Position numbers and translations under genes: made by a program | Notes under the pieces: model-generated | What the model saw: only the letters and a program-made list of their open reading frames with translations | The model's database searches: none | What the model was told of the DNA's origin: nothing | Assembly: GCF_001047675.1 (NCBI RefSeq) | Contig: NZ_CP011975.1 | Coordinates: 805,710 to 869,709 of the forward strand | Length of the DNA: 64,000 bases | DNA from: Yersinia aleksiciae | Lineage (GTDB): Bacteria; Pseudomonadota; Gammaproteobacteria; Enterobacterales; Enterobacteriaceae | Direction: 5' to 3' | Part shown: positions 28,564-39,085 of the stretch, piece after piece | Position numbering within the stretch: position 1 is the first letter of the stretch | How the letters are laid out: each line of letters opens with the position of its first letter

Positions 28564-30000
28564 TCATTCATTCTCGGCGGTTAATGGCAATTCAACACGG
28601 AAACAGACGGCGGCGTAATCCACAGCCACCAGTTGCAAGTCGCCCTGCATACGTCTGATGCAGTCCTGAGCAATACTCAGCCCCAATCCGCTGCCTTTTA
28701 CGGCGCCTTTTCGCTGGTGGCTTCCTTGGAAAAAAGGCTCAAATATCATTGTTTCTTCTGAATTTGGGATTGGTGCCCCAGTATTGGCGATATCAATTTG
28801 TACGCGGTTATTCACCTGACGACTACGGATCCAAATGGTACCGGATTCCTCACCATAGTGCACCGCATTGGAGTAGAGATTATCTAATACCCGCATTAAT
28901 AGCGTTGGATCCGCCCAACAAATGTCCGCCTGCAAATCCTGCTCGGTGCGAATCATCTTGGCTCGCGCTGGTAAACTGTGCGCGGAGATCACATCCTCAA
29001 CCATTTCCGCCAGCTCAACATTTTCAAGCTCACCGGGGCCATCCGCTAATTTGCGGTTATAGTCCAGTAATTGCTCTATCAACAGTTGCAAGTGGCGGCT
29101 GCTGTTATCGAGGATAGCAACCACCTCTTTCTGATCTTGGGTTAATGGCCCTGCCACTTCATCAGCCAGCAATTCGGTCCCTTCGCGCATACTGGCCAGT
29201 GGCGTTTTCAGCTCATGGGAGATGTGTCGCAAAAACTCATGACGCTGTGATTCGAGCCAGGCTAAACGCTCGCTGAGCCAAATAATACGCTGTGCCAGTG
29301 ATCGTAGCTCCCGTGGCCCTTTAAACAGTGCCGTATTGCCTAGAGGTCGCCCTTCCCCCAAGCGATTAATCATTCGCTCGATGCCTTTAACCGGCCCGAT
29401 TATCATGCGGGTGAATAGCACTACTAATATCACGCTAACCAAAAACAGCAACAGGGATTGCCAACCAAAGAATTGCCCACGTTCGGCGATATCTTTTTGT
29501 AGCTGTTGACCGCGCGAGAAAATCACATCGCGGGTGGCCTGTACCATTTCGGCATTCGAGCGGGAAAATTGCTCCAATAGCGTTGAGGCATTTTGTTCCG
29601 GACCGCTATTTTTACATTGAATATCAGAAAGTTGGGTCAGAAGCCCTCGCAGGGTTTGGTAGTAGCGAGCATCAGGCAGAATAGGGGCATGGGTATCGAG
29701 CATTTGGGCATACTGCTTACGCTGATTCTGATAGAGCTTTGCCAGCGTGGCATCATCTAATACGCAATATTGGCGGTAGCTACGCTCCATTTCGAGTGCC
29801 ACACTGGTCATCGCCTCACTGCGCCGGGCATCTGCCAGCGTGGTGCGGTTAATATCAGCCGCTTGCGTGCTTAAGTGATCCAGACTCTGATACGCCTGAT
29901 ACGCCAGTACCAGCAGTGGCAGCAGCACCAACAGAAATGCCATGAGCACCAATTGACGTAAAGATCGGGGGAATAAACGCCATCTTTTCAACGAAATCAT
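28564..30000 (-). CDS. glrK: Sensor histidine kinase GlrK (QseE)
   Basis: GlrK is the membrane kinase that phosphorylates GlrR. It has a first membrane segment near residues 15-35, a periplasmic domain, a second segment (SLLLFLVSVILVVLFTRM), a HAMP region, the phospho-acceptor His in RHISHELKTPLASM, and ATPase boxes (LDNLYSNAVHYG and GSGLGLSIAQD). The ATG at 30000 is preferred because AGG lies seven bases upstream; 30015 is an alternative. qseG starts three bases after its stop. Confidence 0.95.
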   Translation of the reverse strand: MISLKRWRLFPRSLRQLVLMAFLLVLLPLLVLAYQAYQSLDHLSTQAADINRTTLADARRSEAMTSVALEMERSYRQYCVLDDATLAKLYQNQRKQYAQMLDTHAPILPDARYYQTLRGLLTQLSDIQCKNSGPEQNASTLLEQFSRSNAEMVQATRDVIFSRGQQLQKDIAERGQFFGWQSLLLFLVSVILVVLFTRMIIGPVKGIERMINRLGEGRPLGNTALFKGPRELRSLAQRIIWLSERLAWLESQRHEFLRHISHELKTPLASMREGTELLADEVAGPLTQDQKEVVAILDNSSRHLQLLIEQLLDYNRKLADGPGELENVELAEMVEDVISAHSLPARAKMIRTEQDLQADICWADPTLLMRVLDNLYSNAVHYGEESGTIWIRSRQVNNRVQIDIANTGAPIPNSEETMIFEPFFQGSHQRKGAVKGSGLGLSIAQDCIRRMQGDLQLVAVDYAAVCFRVELPLTAENE

Positions 30001-30050
30001 CTCATTACCTATCATTCTGTTGTGATGCTAGCTGACTCTGGCAGGATTAC

Positions 30051-30090
30051 AATGCTTGTAATCCAAATAAAATGCTTGTAATCCAAATAA
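30051..30090. repeat. 20-bp tandem repeat upstream of glrK
   Basis: AATGCTTGTAATCCAAATAA occurs twice head to tail (30051-30070 and 30071-30090), 51 bases upstream of the glrK start, where the promoter or leader should be. Confidence 0.85.
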
Positions 30091-30115
30091 ATAGTGCGAT
30101 CGCCATTTGCGAGAT

Positions 30116-30149
30116 AAAAAAAAAGCACTCGCCAGAAGCTAAGTGCTTT
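30116..30149 (-). terminator. Intrinsic terminator downstream of the glmY region
   Basis: On the minus strand, AAAGCACT and AGTGCTTT form a stem around a 12-base loop followed by nine T. It is the first strong intrinsic terminator downstream of the glmY promoter and separates that transcription unit from glrK. Confidence 0.85.
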
Positions 30150-30269
30150 AAATTTAATTTATGACTCATAACCGTCAGAATCATTATCATGCCTGCCTGT
30201 TATACAGTGACGAAATGACTAACTGAGAATGAGACAACGGAGCAATAGATGCCCCGTCGCAGAATATTT

Positions 30270-30342
30270 GGATGCCCTTAAACATCGTCTCCAGTGTGAT
30301 GAAGCCGAAGCAATCATCGGGAGGATGAGACGAATAGCATCC
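30270..30342 (-). other. Three-tier RNA hairpin downstream of glmY
   Basis: Nested complementary arms lie at 30270-30275 with 30337-30342 (GGATGC/GCATCC), 30286-30291 with 30327-30332 (CGTCTC/GAGACG) and 30298-30302 with 30314-30318 (GATGA/TCATC). On the minus strand the loop holds GCTTCGGC, a UUCG tetraloop. Three nested stems in register suggest a functional RNA on the minus strand. No protein is supported here; the 70-codon open frame at 30187-30399 has no ribosome-binding site or recognisable content. Confidence 0.6.
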
Positions 30343-30352
30343 AGACATGTCC

Positions 30353-30549
30353 AAAATTGATGAATGGTTCATCACAGCAGGACATAGGCGGTGCCTCACT
30401 CAACGTGTCGTCCGATGTTTGATAATGTGTATTCACACAATATCGGTTTAGGTGGACGATAGGCACCAGTCTTAGGCATCATTCGGTGGCTTATGAAGCG
30501 CATATTCCGCTTAACAGCGGGACTATCATAAAGAGGTGAATGAGCAACT
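30353..30549 (-). ncRNA. glmY: Small regulatory RNA GlmY
   Basis: GlmY protects GlmZ from processing by sequestering RapZ and so raises GlmS. The minus-strand sequence from 30549 begins AGTTGCTCATTCACCTCTTT, close to the E. coli GlmY 5' end (AGTGGCTCATTCACC). A first stem-loop follows (CTTTATGA ... TCATAAG, with inner CCGC/GCGG). The 5' end agrees with the sigma-54 promoter. A hairpin (30358-30374, TGATGAA/TTCATCA) followed by ATTTT gives a family-like length near 195 nt, but it is a weak terminator; the transcript may run on to 30116. Synteny (purL - glmY - glrK) supports the call. Confidence 0.82.
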
Positions 30550-30558
30550 GACTAATAT

Positions 30559-30578
30559 AATGCAGCTTGCGTGCCAAC
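30559..30578 (-). promoter_or_regulatory. Sigma-54 promoter of glmY
   Basis: On the minus strand, TTGGCACGCAAGCTGCATT has the -24 element TGGCAC and the -12 element CTGCA with five bases between. The predicted start is at about 30549-30550, which is where the GlmY-like sequence begins. Confidence 0.88.
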
Positions 30579-30730
30579 TTTTTAAATAAAAAACTAACAC
30601 ATTGATTTTTAAATAAAAATTAAAAATAGGCTCAACTATTGAAAACAAACCCAGCTCAATAATCAATCGACAATAAATTCTTTGTCGCTATTCCACGACA
30701 GCTAATCGCCAATTAAATAAAACACATATA

Positions 30731-30743
30731 AATCAAATGATTA
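30731..30743 (+). promoter_or_regulatory. Candidate IHF site upstream of glmY
   Basis: AATCAAATGATTA fits WATCAANNNNTTR exactly. It lies between the GlrR boxes and the sigma-54 promoter, where bending would be useful. Confidence 0.5.
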
Positions 30744-30745
30744 AG

Positions 30746-30763
30746 TGTCTCCTATTTGAGACA
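30746..30763. promoter_or_regulatory. GlrR activator box 1
   Basis: TGTCTCCTATTTGAGACA fits the GlrR site TGTC-N10-GACA exactly. It lies about 205 bases upstream of the predicted glmY start. Confidence 0.85.
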
Positions 30764-30777
30764 GCCGTTTGGCTGAT

Positions 30778-30795
30778 TGTCGCAATTTGCCGACA
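30778..30795. promoter_or_regulatory. GlrR activator box 2
   Basis: TGTCGCAATTTGCCGACA is a second exact TGTC-N10-GACA. Its centre is 32 bases from box 1, on the same helix face. A degenerate third site, with GACA at 30820-30823, could follow. Confidence 0.85.
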
Positions 30796-31066
30796 AAAGA
30801 TTAAAATCGTTATTATTCAGACAAATAGGGTGTCAGCTTACAATCTGGTCATCAAGGTTGTTGACCAAACCATCACGTAGAAAAACTCGCGCCCTGCCCA
30901 CTCGAAAACCACGACCGCGTTATAAATTATGCTATTTCATTGCCACAGCAAATAACTCATTATCCTGTTCTGACCCAGAACCGTGACAAAGACAGAGACA
31001 GAGACAAAGAGCAAAATATTCCGTTGAACAGGGATGTCGCTTAACCTTAATTAGCAGGTAACATCC

Positions 31067-31498
31067 ATGAAAATAAGCGCCATGATACTCTTCTGCACTC
31101 CCTTTATTAGCCCTTACTGCACCACCGCAGCAGACTACAGTTCAAGCTCGCAGCCCACCAGGCCAAGCCCTGTAGTGATGTCAGCCACCGACTATCATCG
31201 CAATGATAACTTCCCAGAGTTTTCCATTGAGAATTTTAACGTTCAGCAACATACCGCAGCCAGAGAGGCCGAAATTAAGTTCACCTTAAAAAGTAGCGAA
31301 TTATTGTATTACCACGTTTATCTCAATGATAAAGATAACAACGAAATCATGAATACTTTAGGCTTCGTTAATAACGATCAGCAGTCTGTTTCATTGAAAA
31401 TGACCAGCACCTGGCCGGGAGATTATGAAGTCGTTATTGAGTTAGTCGATAATAATAAAATGACCGTACTCAGAAATTATAATATTACGCTGGACTGA
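31067..31498 (+). CDS. Small secreted protein of unknown function
   Basis: This 143-residue protein is not recognised. It starts with a probable signal peptide (MKISAMILFCTPFISPYCTT, cleavage likely after TTAA). The mature part begins with a Ser/Pro-rich stretch and continues with a compact beta-rich domain (EIKFTLKSSELLYYHVYLND, YEVVIELVDNNKMTVLRNYN) resembling an immunoglobulin-like fold, but this is only an impression. AGCAGG lies ten bases before the ATG. It lies alone between glmY and purL, convergent with purL. Confidence 0.7.
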   Translation: MKISAMILFCTPFISPYCTTAADYSSSSQPTRPSPVVMSATDYHRNDNFPEFSIENFNVQQHTAAREAEIKFTLKSSELLYYHVYLNDKDNNEIMNTLGFVNNDQQSVSLKMTSTWPGDYEVVIELVDNNKMTVLRNYNITLD

Positions 31499-31526
31499 AA
31501 AAACTCAGGGGATAACTCCCCTGAGT
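31498..31526 (-). terminator. Terminator of purL
   Basis: ACTCAGGGG and CCCCTGAGT form a perfect nine-base-pair stem; on the minus strand it is followed by six T. It may also stop transcription of the 31067 gene. Confidence 0.9.
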
Positions 31527-31534
31527 CTGCTCTA

Positions 31535-34500
31535 TCAGCCTAATTGCTTACGCGCATTACGGAACATACGCATCCACGGGCTATCTTCGCCCCACTCTTC
31601 CGGATGCCATGAGTTACTGACAGTACGGAAGACGCGTTCAGGATGCGGCATCATGACCGTGGCGCGGCCACTGGCGCTGGTTACCGCCGTAATGCCGTTC
31701 GCTGAACCATTTGGGTTAGCAGGATATTGCTCGGTAACCGCGCCGTAATTGTCTACAAAGCGCAATGCCACCAAGTTGTTTTGCTCCAATGTCACCAAAT
31801 GCGCAGCATCACGCACTTCAACCTGCCCTTCACCGTGTGACACAGCAATTGGCATACGTGAACCGGCCATACCCTGCATAAACAGCGACGGGCTGCTTGC
31901 CACTTCAACCAGACTGAAACGCGCTTCAAAGCGATCTGACAGGTTGCGAACAAACCGTGGCCAGTGCTCTGCACCGGGGATCAATTCGCGCAGGTTGGAC
32001 ATCATCTGGCAACCATTACACACCCCCAGCGCCAAAGTTTCAGGGCGATGGAAGAAGGCTTCGAACTCGTCACGCACCCGGTCATTGAACAGGATGGATT
32101 TCGCCCAACCTTCACCCGCGCCCAAAACGTCGCCGTAGGAGAAGCCGCCACAGGCCACTAAGGTCTGAAAGGTACGCAAATCAGTGCGCCCTGCCAGCAG
32201 GTCACTCATATGCACATCAACAGCATCAAAACCGGCGCGGTGGAAGGCGGCGGCCATTTCAACATGGGAGTTAACTCCTTGCTCACGGAGTACCGCCACT
32301 TTTGGCCGTACTTGCTTGATGATATACGGCGCGGCGATATCTTCAGCCGGATCAAAGGTCAGTTTCACATTCAAGCCAGGATCACGTTCATCTTGTTTTG
32401 CCTGATGCTCTTGGTCCGCGCAATCGGGGTTATCCCGCAAACGCTGCATTTGCCAGGTGGTTTCTGCCCACCACAAGCGCAGGGTGCTGCGTTTTTCACT
32501 GTAAACCACCTCAGTGCCACGGCGAATATCGAAAGTATCTCCCTCTACCGCCCGACCCAGATAGTGGACACAATTTGCCAAGCCGTGGTCTGCCAATATT
32601 TTTTCCACTGCATTACGCTGATCTGCGCGCACTTGAATCACCGCGCCCAGCTCTTCATTGAACAATGCAGCCAGTGAATCGTTGCCCTGCGAGTGAATAT
32701 CGACATCTATACCACAGTGACCAGCAAAGGCCATTTCAGCCAGCGTCACCAGCAAACCGCCATCAGAACGATCGTGATAGGCCAGTAACAGCTGATCCGC
32801 CACTAAGCGCTGCATGGCGTTGAAGAAGCCCGCCAACTGTGGCACATCACGCACATCCGCCGGTTTATCCCCCAACTGACGGTAAACCTGAGTCAAGGCG
32901 GTAGCACCCAGCGCATTGTGGCCCGCGCCTAAATCGATCAGCAGCAGGGCATTGTCGCCTTTATCCGTGCGCAGTTGTGGTGTGACGGTATGGCGCACAT
33001 CTTCGATACGGGCGAAAGCCGTAATCACCAGCGACAGCGGCGAAGTCATCTCGCGCTGCTCGTTACCTTCCTGCCAGCGCGTTTTCATCGACATGGAGTC
33101 TTTGCCCACTGGAATAGTGATTTCCAGCGCCGGGCAGAGCTCTTCACCGACAGCGCGCACCGCATCATACAAACCGGCATCTTCACCGGGGTGACCGGCA
33201 GCTGACATCCAGTTGGCTGACAATTTAATGCGCTTCAACTCACCAATTTGAGTGGCAGCGATATTGGTCAGCGCTTCACCGACCGCCAAACGGGCGGAGG
33301 CGGCGAAATCGAGCAAGGCCACTGGCGCACGTTCGCCCAGTGACATCGCCTCACCATAGTAGCTATCCAGGCTGGCACTGGTCACCGCACAGTCGGCCAC
33401 TGGGATCTGCCATGGCCCCACCATCTGATCACGGGTCACCATACCGGTCACGGTGCGGTCGCCGATGGTAATCAGGAAGGTTTTTTCTGCCACAGCGGGC
33501 AGATGCATCACCCGTTTTACCGCATCGGCAATCGTGATATCAGCCCGATCCAGTACCTCACCTGCGGCCTGCAAGCTCTTCACGTCACGCAGCATTTTCG
33601 GCGTTTTACCCAACAGTACATCCAGCGGCATATCAATAGGTTGGTTATCGAAATGGCGATCATTGAGGGTGAGATGTAACTCTTCCGTGGCTTCCCCAAT
33701 TACCGCATAAGGGGCGCGTTCACGGCGACAAATCTCATCAAACTGGGCCACCTGCGCGGGGGCGATAGCCATGACATAACGTTCCTGAGATTCGTTACAC
33801 CACACTTCCAACGGGCTCATACCCGGTTCGTCATTCAGGATGTCGCGCAGTTCAAAACGCCCACCACGACCGCCATCGCTGACCAACTCTGGCATGGCGT
33901 TGGACAAGCCGCCCGCGCCGACATCATGGATAAACAGAATCGGGTTGTGATCACCTAACTGCCAACAGCGGTCGATCACTTCCTGGCAGCGGCGTTCCAT
34001 CTCTGGGTTATCACGTTGTACCGAGGCAAAATCCAGATCCGCATCTGACTGGCCGGAGGCCATGGATGATGCCGCACCGCCACCCAGACCGATATTCATT
34101 GCCGGACCACCGAGCACCACCAGCTTAGCGCCGACCGTGATCTCGCCTTTTTGCACGTGATCGGCACGGATATTACCGATACCACCCGCCAACATGATCG
34201 GCTTATGGTAACCCCGTAACTCGGTGCCGTTATGGCTGTTAACACGCTCTTCATAGGTGCGGAAGTAGCCCAACAGCGCTGGACGACCAAATTCATTGTT
34301 AAATGCAGCACCGCCTAATGGACCTTCGGTCATGATATCCAGCGCGGTGACGATCCGGTCCGGCTTGCCGAAATTCTCTTCCCACGGTTGTTCAAAACCC
34401 GGGATACGCAAGTTAGAAACAGAGAAACCGACCAAACCGGCTTTTGGTTTCGCGCCACGCCCGGTGGCACCTTCATCACGGATTTCACCGCCAGAGCCTG

Positions 34501-35425
34501 TTGCCGCACCCGGCCATGGTGAAATGGCTGTCGGGTGGTTATGGGTTTCAACTTTCATCAGGATATGCGCTTCTTCCTGATGGTAGCCATAAACACCATT
34601 ATCTGGCGCAGCAAAGAAGCGCCCAACCTGAGAACCTTCCATCACCGCCGCATTGTCTTTATAGGCAGACAGCACGTAATCCGGCGTGTGTTCAAAGGTG
34701 TTTTTGATCATTTTGAACAGCGTTTTAGGCTGAGCAACACCATCGATAATCCAATCGGCGTTAAAAATCTTATGGCGGCAGTGCTCAGAGTTGGCCTGCG
34801 CAAACATGTATAGCTCGATATCCGTCGGGTTGCGCCCAAGCCCAGTAAAGGCTGCCAGCAGATAATCAATTTCGTCCGATGCCAGTGCCAGACCCAATTT
34901 AGTATTGGCCTGCTCCAGTGCACTGCGGCCCTGCGCCAGAATATCCACCCGTTGTACCGGGGCTGGCTGATGATGAGAGAACAGCTGTTCGGCTTGCTGC
35001 AAATCGGTGAATACCGTTTCCATCATGCGGTCATGTAGCAGCGCGGCCAATTGTTGCCACTGGCTTTCAGTCAGATTCGGGCCTTGGATATAGAAGGCTA
35101 AACCCCGTTCCAGACGCAGAACTTGTGGCAACGCGCAGTTGTGCGCGATATCAGTGGCTTTGGAAGACCACGGAGAGATTGTCCCCGGTCGTGGGGTAAC
35201 CAGTAGCAAACGCCCTTCTGGCGCGTGTTCAGGGAGAGATGGCCCATACTTAAGCAGCCGCTGGAGTCTGGCGTGTTCGTCAGCACTCAGTGGTGCGCTA
35301 ACATCGGCAAAGTGAACATATTCGGCGTAGATATCACTCACCGGCAGGTGAGCATCCTGGCAACGGGACAGCAGTTTGGTAATACGAAAAGCCGACAAAG
35401 CGGGCGAACCACGCAGTATTTCCAT
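31535..35425 (-). CDS. purL: Phosphoribosylformylglycinamidine synthase PurL
   Basis: PurL is the large single-chain FGAM synthase of purine synthesis, converting FGAR and glutamine to FGAM with ATP. The 1296 residues cover the N-terminal PurS-like domain, two AIR-synthase-type halves ([37 protein letters not shown]) and a C-terminal class I glutaminase (catalytic Cys in [16 protein letters not shown]-type segment [17 protein letters not shown]). A PurR box lies 97 bases upstream. It is divergent from mltF. Confidence 0.98.
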   Translation of the reverse strand: MEILRGSPALSAFRITKLLSRCQDAHLPVSDIYAEYVHFADVSAPLSADEHARLQRLLKYGPSLPEHAPEGRLLLVTPRPGTISPWSSKATDIAHNCALPQVLRLERGLAFYIQGPNLTESQWQQLAALLHDRMMETVFTDLQQAEQLFSHHQPAPVQRVDILAQGRSALEQANTKLGLALASDEIDYLLAAFTGLGRNPTDIELYMFAQANSEHCRHKIFNADWIIDGVAQPKTLFKMIKNTFEHTPDYVLSAYKDNAAVMEGSQVGRFFAAPDNGVYGYHQEEAHILMKVETHNHPTAISPWPGAATGSGGEIRDEGATGRGAKPKAGLVGFSVSNLRIPGFEQPWEENFGKPDRIVTALDIMTEGPLGGAAFNNEFGRPALLGYFRTYEERVNSHNGTELRGYHKPIMLAGGIGNIRADHVQKGEITVGAKLVVLGGPAMNIGLGGGAASSMASGQSDADLDFASVQRDNPEMERRCQEVIDRCWQLGDHNPILFIHDVGAGGLSNAMPELVSDGGRGGRFELRDILNDEPGMSPLEVWCNESQERYVMAIAPAQVAQFDEICRRERAPYAVIGEATEELHLTLNDRHFDNQPIDMPLDVLLGKTPKMLRDVKSLQAAGEVLDRADITIADAVKRVMHLPAVAEKTFLITIGDRTVTGMVTRDQMVGPWQIPVADCAVTSASLDSYYGEAMSLGERAPVALLDFAASARLAVGEALTNIAATQIGELKRIKLSANWMSAAGHPGEDAGLYDAVRAVGEELCPALEITIPVGKDSMSMKTRWQEGNEQREMTSPLSLVITAFARIEDVRHTVTPQLRTDKGDNALLLIDLGAGHNALGATALTQVYRQLGDKPADVRDVPQLAGFFNAMQRLVADQLLLAYHDRSDGGLLVTLAEMAFAGHCGIDVDIHSQGNDSLAALFNEELGAVIQVRADQRNAVEKILADHGLANCVHYLGRAVEGDTFDIRRGTEVVYSEKRSTLRLWWAETTWQMQRLRDNPDCADQEHQAKQDERDPGLNVKLTFDPAEDIAAPYIIKQVRPKVAVLREQGVNSHVEMAAAFHRAGFDAVDVHMSDLLAGRTDLRTFQTLVACGGFSYGDVLGAGEGWAKSILFNDRVRDEFEAFFHRPETLALGVCNGCQMMSNLRELIPGAEHWPRFVRNLSDRFEARFSLVEVASSPSLFMQGMAGSRMPIAVSHGEGQVEVRDAAHLVTLEQNNLVALRFVDNYGAVTEQYPANPNGSANGITAVTSASGRATVMMPHPERVFRTVSNSWHPEEWGEDSPWMRMFRNARKQLG

Positions 35426-35521
35426 AATCTAAGTTTCTCTCGTCTTCGAAGCGACTGGAACAGCACTTCATTGGGCGCAACAGGGGAAAACGCGCGCCAT
35501 TATAGTGAATCTAAGCCGCCG

Positions 35522-35537
35522 ACGAAACCGTTTGCGT
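35522..35537. promoter_or_regulatory. PurR operator of purL
   Basis: On the minus strand, ACGCAAACGGTTTCGT differs from the consensus ACGCAAACGTTTTCGT by one base. It is 97 bases upstream of purL in the 298-bp purL-mltF gap, and nothing else is evident there. Confidence 0.88.
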
Positions 35538-35723
35538 AGCTATTATTCATAATTGCGTCAGAAACTGCGATTAGGCTTATCGGCTGAATACCGGATAAAT
35601 AAGCTCGCAATAAAGTTGCACACTGACGATTTGTTGCGCAAAATGCCACTCCACTGGGGATTTAACCATGTCGATTCTAGCTTCACGACACACATATAAA
35701 GAGCGCTGCCGAGAGATAACTAT

Positions 35724-37184
35724 TTGACGCGCATAAAATTAAATTACTTTGTTATCGGTGTAGTTGCCATACTTTTGGCTCTCGCGTTGTGGCCCAATAT
35801 TCCTTGGCGCAATGGTCAGGAGGGGCAACTTGATCGCATAAAAGCCAGTGGTGAGCTGCGAGTTAGCACCATTAGCTCACCCCTGATCTACACACCCGGA
35901 AAAGATGGCCCCTCCGGCCTCGACTATGAGCTGGCAAAACGTTTTGCTGATTATCTGGGGGTCAAGCTGGTCATGACCCCGCGTCACAATATTGATGATC
36001 TGTTTGATGCTTTAGATAGCGATGATGCAGATATGCTGGCTGCCGGGCTGATTTTTAACCGTGAGCGTCTCAATAGGGCGCGTACTGGTCCTGCCTACTA
36101 TTCGGTCTCGCAACAGTTGGTATATCGACTTGGCACGCCGCGGCCAAAATCCTTCAGTGATCTGAAAGGACAATTGATCGTCGCTTCGGGTTCGGCCCAT
36201 ATGACCACGCTAAAACAGCTCAAGCAGAGCAAATATCCCGATCTAAACTGGGGATCATCCATTGATCGCTCAGGAAAGGAGTTACTGGAGCAAGTTGCTG
36301 ATGGCAAACTCGACTATACCCTTGGTGATTCCATCACCATTGCTCTGCTGCAACGCATTCACCCGCAATTAGCCGTCGCCTTTGATGTCACCGATGAAGA
36401 GCCCGTGACCTGGTATTTCCGCAAAGGTAACGATGACAGCCTGTATGCGGCGATGCTCGATTTCTACAGTCAGATGGTGGAAGACGGCAGTTTGGCGCGG
36501 CTGGAGGAGAAATATCTCGGCCATGTCGGTAGCTTTGATTATGTCGATACCAAAACCTTCCTGTCCGCCATCGACAATGTGCTGCCCACTTTCAAGCCAC
36601 TATTTGAGAAACATGCGGGCGATATCGATTGGAAACTGCTGGCGGCGATTGCTTATCAGGAGTCCCATTGGAACCCGCAAGCCACGTCACCGACAGGTGT
36701 GCGTGGCTTGATGATGCTAACCCGTGCCACCGCAGATGGTTTAGGGGTCAAAGACCGCGTGGATCCTGAGGAGAGCATCAAGGGCGGCTCCATTTATTTG
36801 CAGCGGCTGATGCAGAAAGTGCCGGAAACCATTCCTGAAGATGAGCGAATCTGGTTCGCATTGGCAGCATATAATATGGGTTATGGGCATATGCTGGATG
36901 CACGTCGTCTGACCAAAAACCAGAATGGCAACCCAGACAGCTGGGTTGACGTCAAAATGCGCCTGCCCATGTTGAGCCAAAAGCGCTACTACCCGAGCAC
37001 CACCTATGGCTATGCCCGTGGTCACGAAGCTTATAACTACGTCGAGAACATCCGCCGTTATCAGGTCAGTTTGGTGGGATATTTGCAGGAAAAAGAGAAA
37101 AAAGCCGCCCAACACGCCGCTATCGAGGCTGAGTTGGGGAAAGCCTATCCGGTCGTCGCCCCCGGCTGGTCAATCAATAACTAG
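35724..37184 (+). CDS. mltF: Membrane-bound lytic murein transglycosylase F
   Basis: MltF cleaves peptidoglycan glycan strands to 1,6-anhydro-MurNAc products. It has an N-terminal membrane anchor ([18 protein letters not shown]), a solute-binding-type (SBP_bac_3) regulatory domain, and from about residue 270 a lysozyme-like SLT domain with the catalytic Glu in [11 protein letters not shown] and the motif GVRGLMMLT. The start is TTG at 35724, supported by GAGAG eight bases upstream. The 486-residue length agrees with the family. It is divergent from purL. Confidence 0.96.
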   Translation: MTRIKLNYFVIGVVAILLALALWPNIPWRNGQEGQLDRIKASGELRVSTISSPLIYTPGKDGPSGLDYELAKRFADYLGVKLVMTPRHNIDDLFDALDSDDADMLAAGLIFNRERLNRARTGPAYYSVSQQLVYRLGTPRPKSFSDLKGQLIVASGSAHMTTLKQLKQSKYPDLNWGSSIDRSGKELLEQVADGKLDYTLGDSITIALLQRIHPQLAVAFDVTDEEPVTWYFRKGNDDSLYAAMLDFYSQMVEDGSLARLEEKYLGHVGSFDYVDTKTFLSAIDNVLPTFKPLFEKHAGDIDWKLLAAIAYQESHWNPQATSPTGVRGLMMLTRATADGLGVKDRVDPEESIKGGSIYLQRLMQKVPETIPEDERIWFALAAYNMGYGHMLDARRLTKNQNGNPDSWVDVKMRLPMLSQKRYYPSTTYGYARGHEAYNYVENIRRYQVSLVGYLQEKEKKAAQHAAIEAELGKAYPVVAPGWSINN

Positions 37185-37218
37185 CATCTATTTTTCAAAT
37201 CACATTATCGCGCGCGGG

Positions 37219-37818
<600 letters not shown>

Positions 37819-37996
37819 CTACATCCGTTTTATACCCGCGATAACGTCGCCAGTTATATAGAGCAGCTCAATACCTAATCAATATAAAGTAGCTCAGTAT
37901 ATAATGATCGTTTAAAGTTTCGGCTGGATAGAAAACGTATCAAACATAAGCGATACCTGCCGATATGAGTGTTCTCTGATAATGGAAGCCAGATAA

Positions 37997-39046
37997 ATGA
38001 AGCTCAGTAAGAAAAACGCCGCGATTGTGCGCAAAACCCTCAATGGATGGGCCAACGAAGGGGTGATCCCTGAGGAAGAGCAGCAGCGCTTATTAAACCA
38101 CATCGATATTCAACCTTTTGATTGGCGTAGACTGGCTGGTTATGCCTTTCTCGCAGCCCTGGCGTCACTGGTTATCTCCATTGGCAGCTTAATGGCTGAC
38201 ACTTTCCTGCTAAATTGGATTAGCCAGTTTTTCCGCTTCGATGCACCGGTTCGGGTCGCCGTCACCGGGGTTTTGGCTGCCCTGCTTTACACTTGGGGCT
38301 TTCGCCGCCGTCGACAAAAACCCAGCAAAATCTACAGCAACGAGGCGATATTGTTCCTCGGCGTCCTGATGACCGCTGCGGCCATCAGCCAACTCGGCCT
38401 GTGGCTGGATAATGGCAGTGGACGATTCTCTGGGCTATTACTGCTCGGTACCCTTATCTATGGCGTGGTCGGTTGGTTTGGTCGCTCACCACTGGTGTGG
38501 CTATTTGCCTTACTCTCGCTGGGGAATGCCTTTGGCGCGGAAACCGGCTATGCATCAGGTTGGGGGGCTTATTGGTTGGGGATGAGTTACCCGATGCGCT
38601 TTATCGCTTTTGGCCTGGTGCTTTGTGCCGCCGCGCTGGCATTTCAACCGCAACTGGCGATGCGCCGATTAGACCGAGTTTCACAGGCAATGGGGCTACT
38701 TTACCTGTTTATCGCCTTATGGCTATTGTCCATTTTTGGCAATTACGGCGATATTGATCGTTGGTATAATGTGCGCCAAATAGAGCTGCTGCATTGGAGT
38801 TTATTGTTTGCCATCGCGGCTGGAGTGGCTATCTGGCTGGGGTTAAAACGGGATGATGCGATGTTACGCGGCTTTGGCCTGACATTCCTCGCCATAAACC
38901 TGTATACCCGCTTCTTTGAGTTTTTCTGGGATGCGATGCCAAAAACAGTGATCTTCCTGCTGCTGGGTATCAGCCTATGGTTGCTGGGCCGACATGCTGA
39001 GCGGATCTGGCAACTCGGCCACCATGAAAATGATGTCACTCACTAA
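37997..39046 (+). CDS. DUF2157-family membrane protein
   Basis: This 349-residue protein has a short cytosolic N-terminus (LSKKNAAIVRKTLNGWANEG, then VIPEEEQQRLLNH) matching the DUF2157 head, and about ten hydrophobic segments. No catalytic residue is known for the family, and its role is unknown. ATG at 37997 has GGAAG nine bases upstream. It is convergent with pgpC. Confidence 0.8.
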   Translation: MKLSKKNAAIVRKTLNGWANEGVIPEEEQQRLLNHIDIQPFDWRRLAGYAFLAALASLVISIGSLMADTFLLNWISQFFRFDAPVRVAVTGVLAALLYTWGFRRRRQKPSKIYSNEAILFLGVLMTAAAISQLGLWLDNGSGRFSGLLLLGTLIYGVVGWFGRSPLVWLFALLSLGNAFGAETGYASGWGAYWLGMSYPMRFIAFGLVLCAAALAFQPQLAMRRLDRVSQAMGLLYLFIALWLLSIFGNYGDIDRWYNVRQIELLHWSLLFAIAAGVAIWLGLKRDDAMLRGFGLTFLAINLYTRFFEFFWDAMPKTVIFLLLGISLWLLGRHAERIWQLGHHENDVTH

Positions 39047-39085
39047 GGGCTAACCCATTAATGTGGCGAATAGCGGCAACGACTT

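Larger units (their letters stand above)
30579..31066. other. glmY upstream region
   Basis: This 488-bp AT-rich stretch holds the GlrR and IHF sites and, near its end, the unmarked promoter of the plus-strand orphan gene at 31067. A GACAGAGACAGAGACAAAGA-like purine run is at about 30988-31008. No convincing open frame was seen. Confidence 0.5.

Noticed and set aside
30187..30399. 70-codon open frame on the minus strand in the glmY downstream region
   Set aside because: No ribosome-binding site or known family, and the sequence is dominated by RNA hairpin arms; an RNA role is the better explanation.
30777..30986. 69-codon open frame upstream of the 31067 gene
   Set aside because: It starts inside a GlrR box, has no ribosome-binding site and no family resemblance.
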